Both the position numbers and the translations under genes were made by a program. The notes beneath the pieces were generated by a model. The model saw only the letters and a list, made by a program, of their open reading frames with translations, ran no database searches and was not told the origin of the DNA. A stretch of DNA of 64,000 nt, from the NCBI RefSeq assembly GCF_019977735.1, contig NZ_AP025018.1, positions 11,226,580-11,290,579 on the forward strand. The letters are read 5' to 3'. Source of the DNA: Calothrix sp. PCC 7716 (GTDB lineage Bacteria > Cyanobacteriota > Cyanobacteriia > Cyanobacteriales > Nostocaceae). Below are positions 63,154 to 64,000 of the stretch, piece after piece (position 1 is the first letter of the stretch; every line of letters begins with the position of its first letter).

Positions 63154-63181
63154 CGTAATATTTTTAAAATATTACGTTTTT
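63154..63181 (+). terminator. Rho-independent terminator
   Basis: CGTAATATTTT (63154-63164) with AAAATATTACG (63166-63176) then TTTTT. It ends the transcript of the preceding precursor gene. Confidence 0.75.
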
Positions 63182-63323
63182 AAAGGCAATTATTTGACTG
63201 ATATAATAACTTAAAACACACTTAAAAGTAGTTATGAATTAGTCAAATAATTTCTTTTGTCAGGGTTGCTCTAGTTGTTGATTTTTCATTTTTGTTATAT
63301 TTTATATACACTGAGGTTTTGGT

Positions 63324-63521
63324 ATGAAAGGATTACAAATGTTGGACTTGAATTTTTGTGAAGTGATAGTAGATGAAGAAGCTAATATTAGAGGTGGATG
63401 GAGAACTATTGATGTAAATCAATATCCTGTGTTACTCAAAGCAAATCTTCCTACTCGTCCACCAAAAGAAGTTGAAGATTTAATAGCTCAACTTAAATTA
63501 CTTTACGGCAGAAATCATTAA
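63324..63521 (+). CDS. Short double-glycine precursor peptide
   Basis: 65 residues. Leader MKGLQMLDLNFCEVIVDEEA then NIRGG; the core of about 35 residues is WRTIDVNQYPVLLKANLPTR then PPKEVEDLIAQLKLLYGRNH, a Pro-rich turn and an amphipathic helix. It has no cysteine in the core. An internal ATG at 63339 with AAAGGA before it is an equally good start and would give leader MLDLNFCE. A terminator follows at 63554. Confidence 0.72.
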   Translation: MKGLQMLDLNFCEVIVDEEANIRGGWRTIDVNQYPVLLKANLPTRPPKEVEDLIAQLKLLYGRNH

Positions 63522-63553
63522 ATTTTCGCTTATTTTGCTTTCCAAACATGAAG

Positions 63554-63590
63554 CTAGAGAAAAGAAAATATGTAACTTTTCTCTAGTTTT
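63554..63590 (+). terminator. Rho-independent terminator
   Basis: A perfect 11-bp stem CTAGAGAAAAG (63554-63564) / CTTTTCTCTAG (63576-63586), 11-nt loop, then TTTT. It separates the short precursor from the microviridin-type gene. Confidence 0.85.
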
Positions 63591-63728
63591 ACTAATTATG
63601 ATTTATTTGAAATCAAAAGTGTAATATTTATTTTAGCATCTTTTTCATGTTTTATGCTCAATATTTATAAGCATAAAATTGTGCATAACGTGGAGAGATT
63701 CAATCTAGTTAACAAGGAGCTTAATATT

Positions 63729-64000
63729 ATGTCAAATCAAAATGAACAAGCAGTACCATTCTTCGCACGCTACTTAGAAGGACAATTTTGTGAAGATTTA
63801 TCAGAAGAAGAAATAAGTGAGGTGCAAGGAGGTTTGAGATATGCCGCTCCAACAAAGAAGTTTCCTCCCGAAATTCCAGATGGAATAGTTACGACCTTAA
63901 AATATCCCTCTGACCGTGAAGATGGTTTTCCCATTCATCCTCCAGTCACTAAAAAGTACCCATCAGACCATGAAGAATATGCTGTCACCCAAAAGTATCC
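63729..64000 (+). CDS. Multi-core microviridin-type (graspetide) precursor, cut by window end
   Basis: 90 codons are visible and the gene continues past 64000. AAGGAG lies 9 nt before the ATG. The leader holds PFFARYLEG, the conserved microviridin leader helix read by the ATP-grasp ligases, then QFCEDLSEEEISEVQGG with a double-glycine site for the C39 exporter. After it come repeated cores of T-x-K-Y-P-S-D type: TTLKYPSDRED, VTKKYPSDHEE and the start of VTQKYP, plus a degenerate TKKFPPEIPDG first. Microviridins are omega-ester/amide cross-linked tricyclic protease inhibitors. The ligase genes (MdnB/MdnC type) are expected to the right, outside the window. Confidence 0.92.
   Translation, partial: MSNQNEQAVPFFARYLEGQFCEDLSEEEISEVQGGLRYAAPTKKFPPEIPDGIVTTLKYPSDREDGFPIHPPVTKKYPSDHEEYAVTQKY

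Noticed and set aside
1-64000. tRNA or rRNA genes
   Set aside because: I looked for T-loop (GGTTCGAATCC-like) and anticodon-arm patterns on both strands and saw none convincing.

Overview
The window looks like chromosomal DNA of a filamentous (probably Nostocales, Calothrix/Rivularia/Nostoc-like) cyanobacterium. The grounds are low GC (judged by eye), an Anabaena-sensory-rhodopsin homologue, a PEP-CTERM protein, typical cyanobacterial interspersed palindromes and heptamer tandem repeats, and a cyanobacterial double-glycine peptide secretion cassette. The usual cyanobacterial palindrome GCGATCGC (HIP1) was not seen, whereas GGCGCC occurs about 90 times by hand count. This fits a lineage that uses GGCGCC as an alternate HIP.

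Region 1 (1-16 kb) is an accessory, stress-flavoured and decaying region. It holds a CNNM/CorC-type membrane protein, an SGNH esterase, an exported methyltransferase, an L,D-transpeptidase and a complete vertebrate-type peptidylarginine deiminase (PAD), whose upstream side is interrupted by an intact IS. It also holds a truncated glycogen-debranching-type hydrolase joined by a deletion to a shortened peptidoglycan-binding protein, an LLM flavin oxidoreductase, a 5'-truncated Nramp-like transporter, a flavin monooxygenase and a CAP-domain lipoprotein. Gene remnants (a baeRF/PAD chimera, a second baeRF 5' fragment, an unidentified 3' fragment) show repeated duplication and deletion.

Region 2 (16-41 kb) holds the sensory rhodopsin, a PQQ-type sugar dehydrogenase, a TrkH K+ transporter with a likely 5' frameshift, a kinase-like membrane protein, a GH63-type hydrolase, rhomboid, MscS, baeRF, PRC-barrel/DUF2382, a full-length amylo-1,6-glucosidase, AI-2E and DUF389 membrane proteins, a PEP-CTERM protein and two histidine kinases. 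Six intergenic copies of an 11-bp-spaced GTGA direct repeat lie in or near promoter regions here and at the secretion operon. They suggest a shared regulator, perhaps for osmotic, desiccation or light stress.

Region 3 (41-51.6 kb) is a minus-strand exopolysaccharide locus running from 51.6 to 41.9 kb: WecG/TagA-type transferase, two GT2s, Wzx flippase, a third GT2, Wzy-like polymerase, Wzc/BY-kinase and a hexapeptide acyltransferase. A convergent PIG-L deacetylase lies at its end, and a GlcD-like FAD oxidase lies upstream.

Region 4 (53.3-64 kb) is a RiPP/bacteriocin-type locus. After a 1.5-kb non-coding leader with hairpins come a C39-peptidase ABC exporter with an N-terminal CRP-like domain, an HlyD adaptor and a parvulin isomerase. 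Seven double-glycine-type precursor genes follow: three near-identical tandem copies, three divergent ones, and at the right edge a multi-core microviridin-type precursor cut by the window end. The leaders share an aromatic/acidic motif before Gly-Gly although the cores are unrelated. This suggests one protease/exporter handles several product classes.
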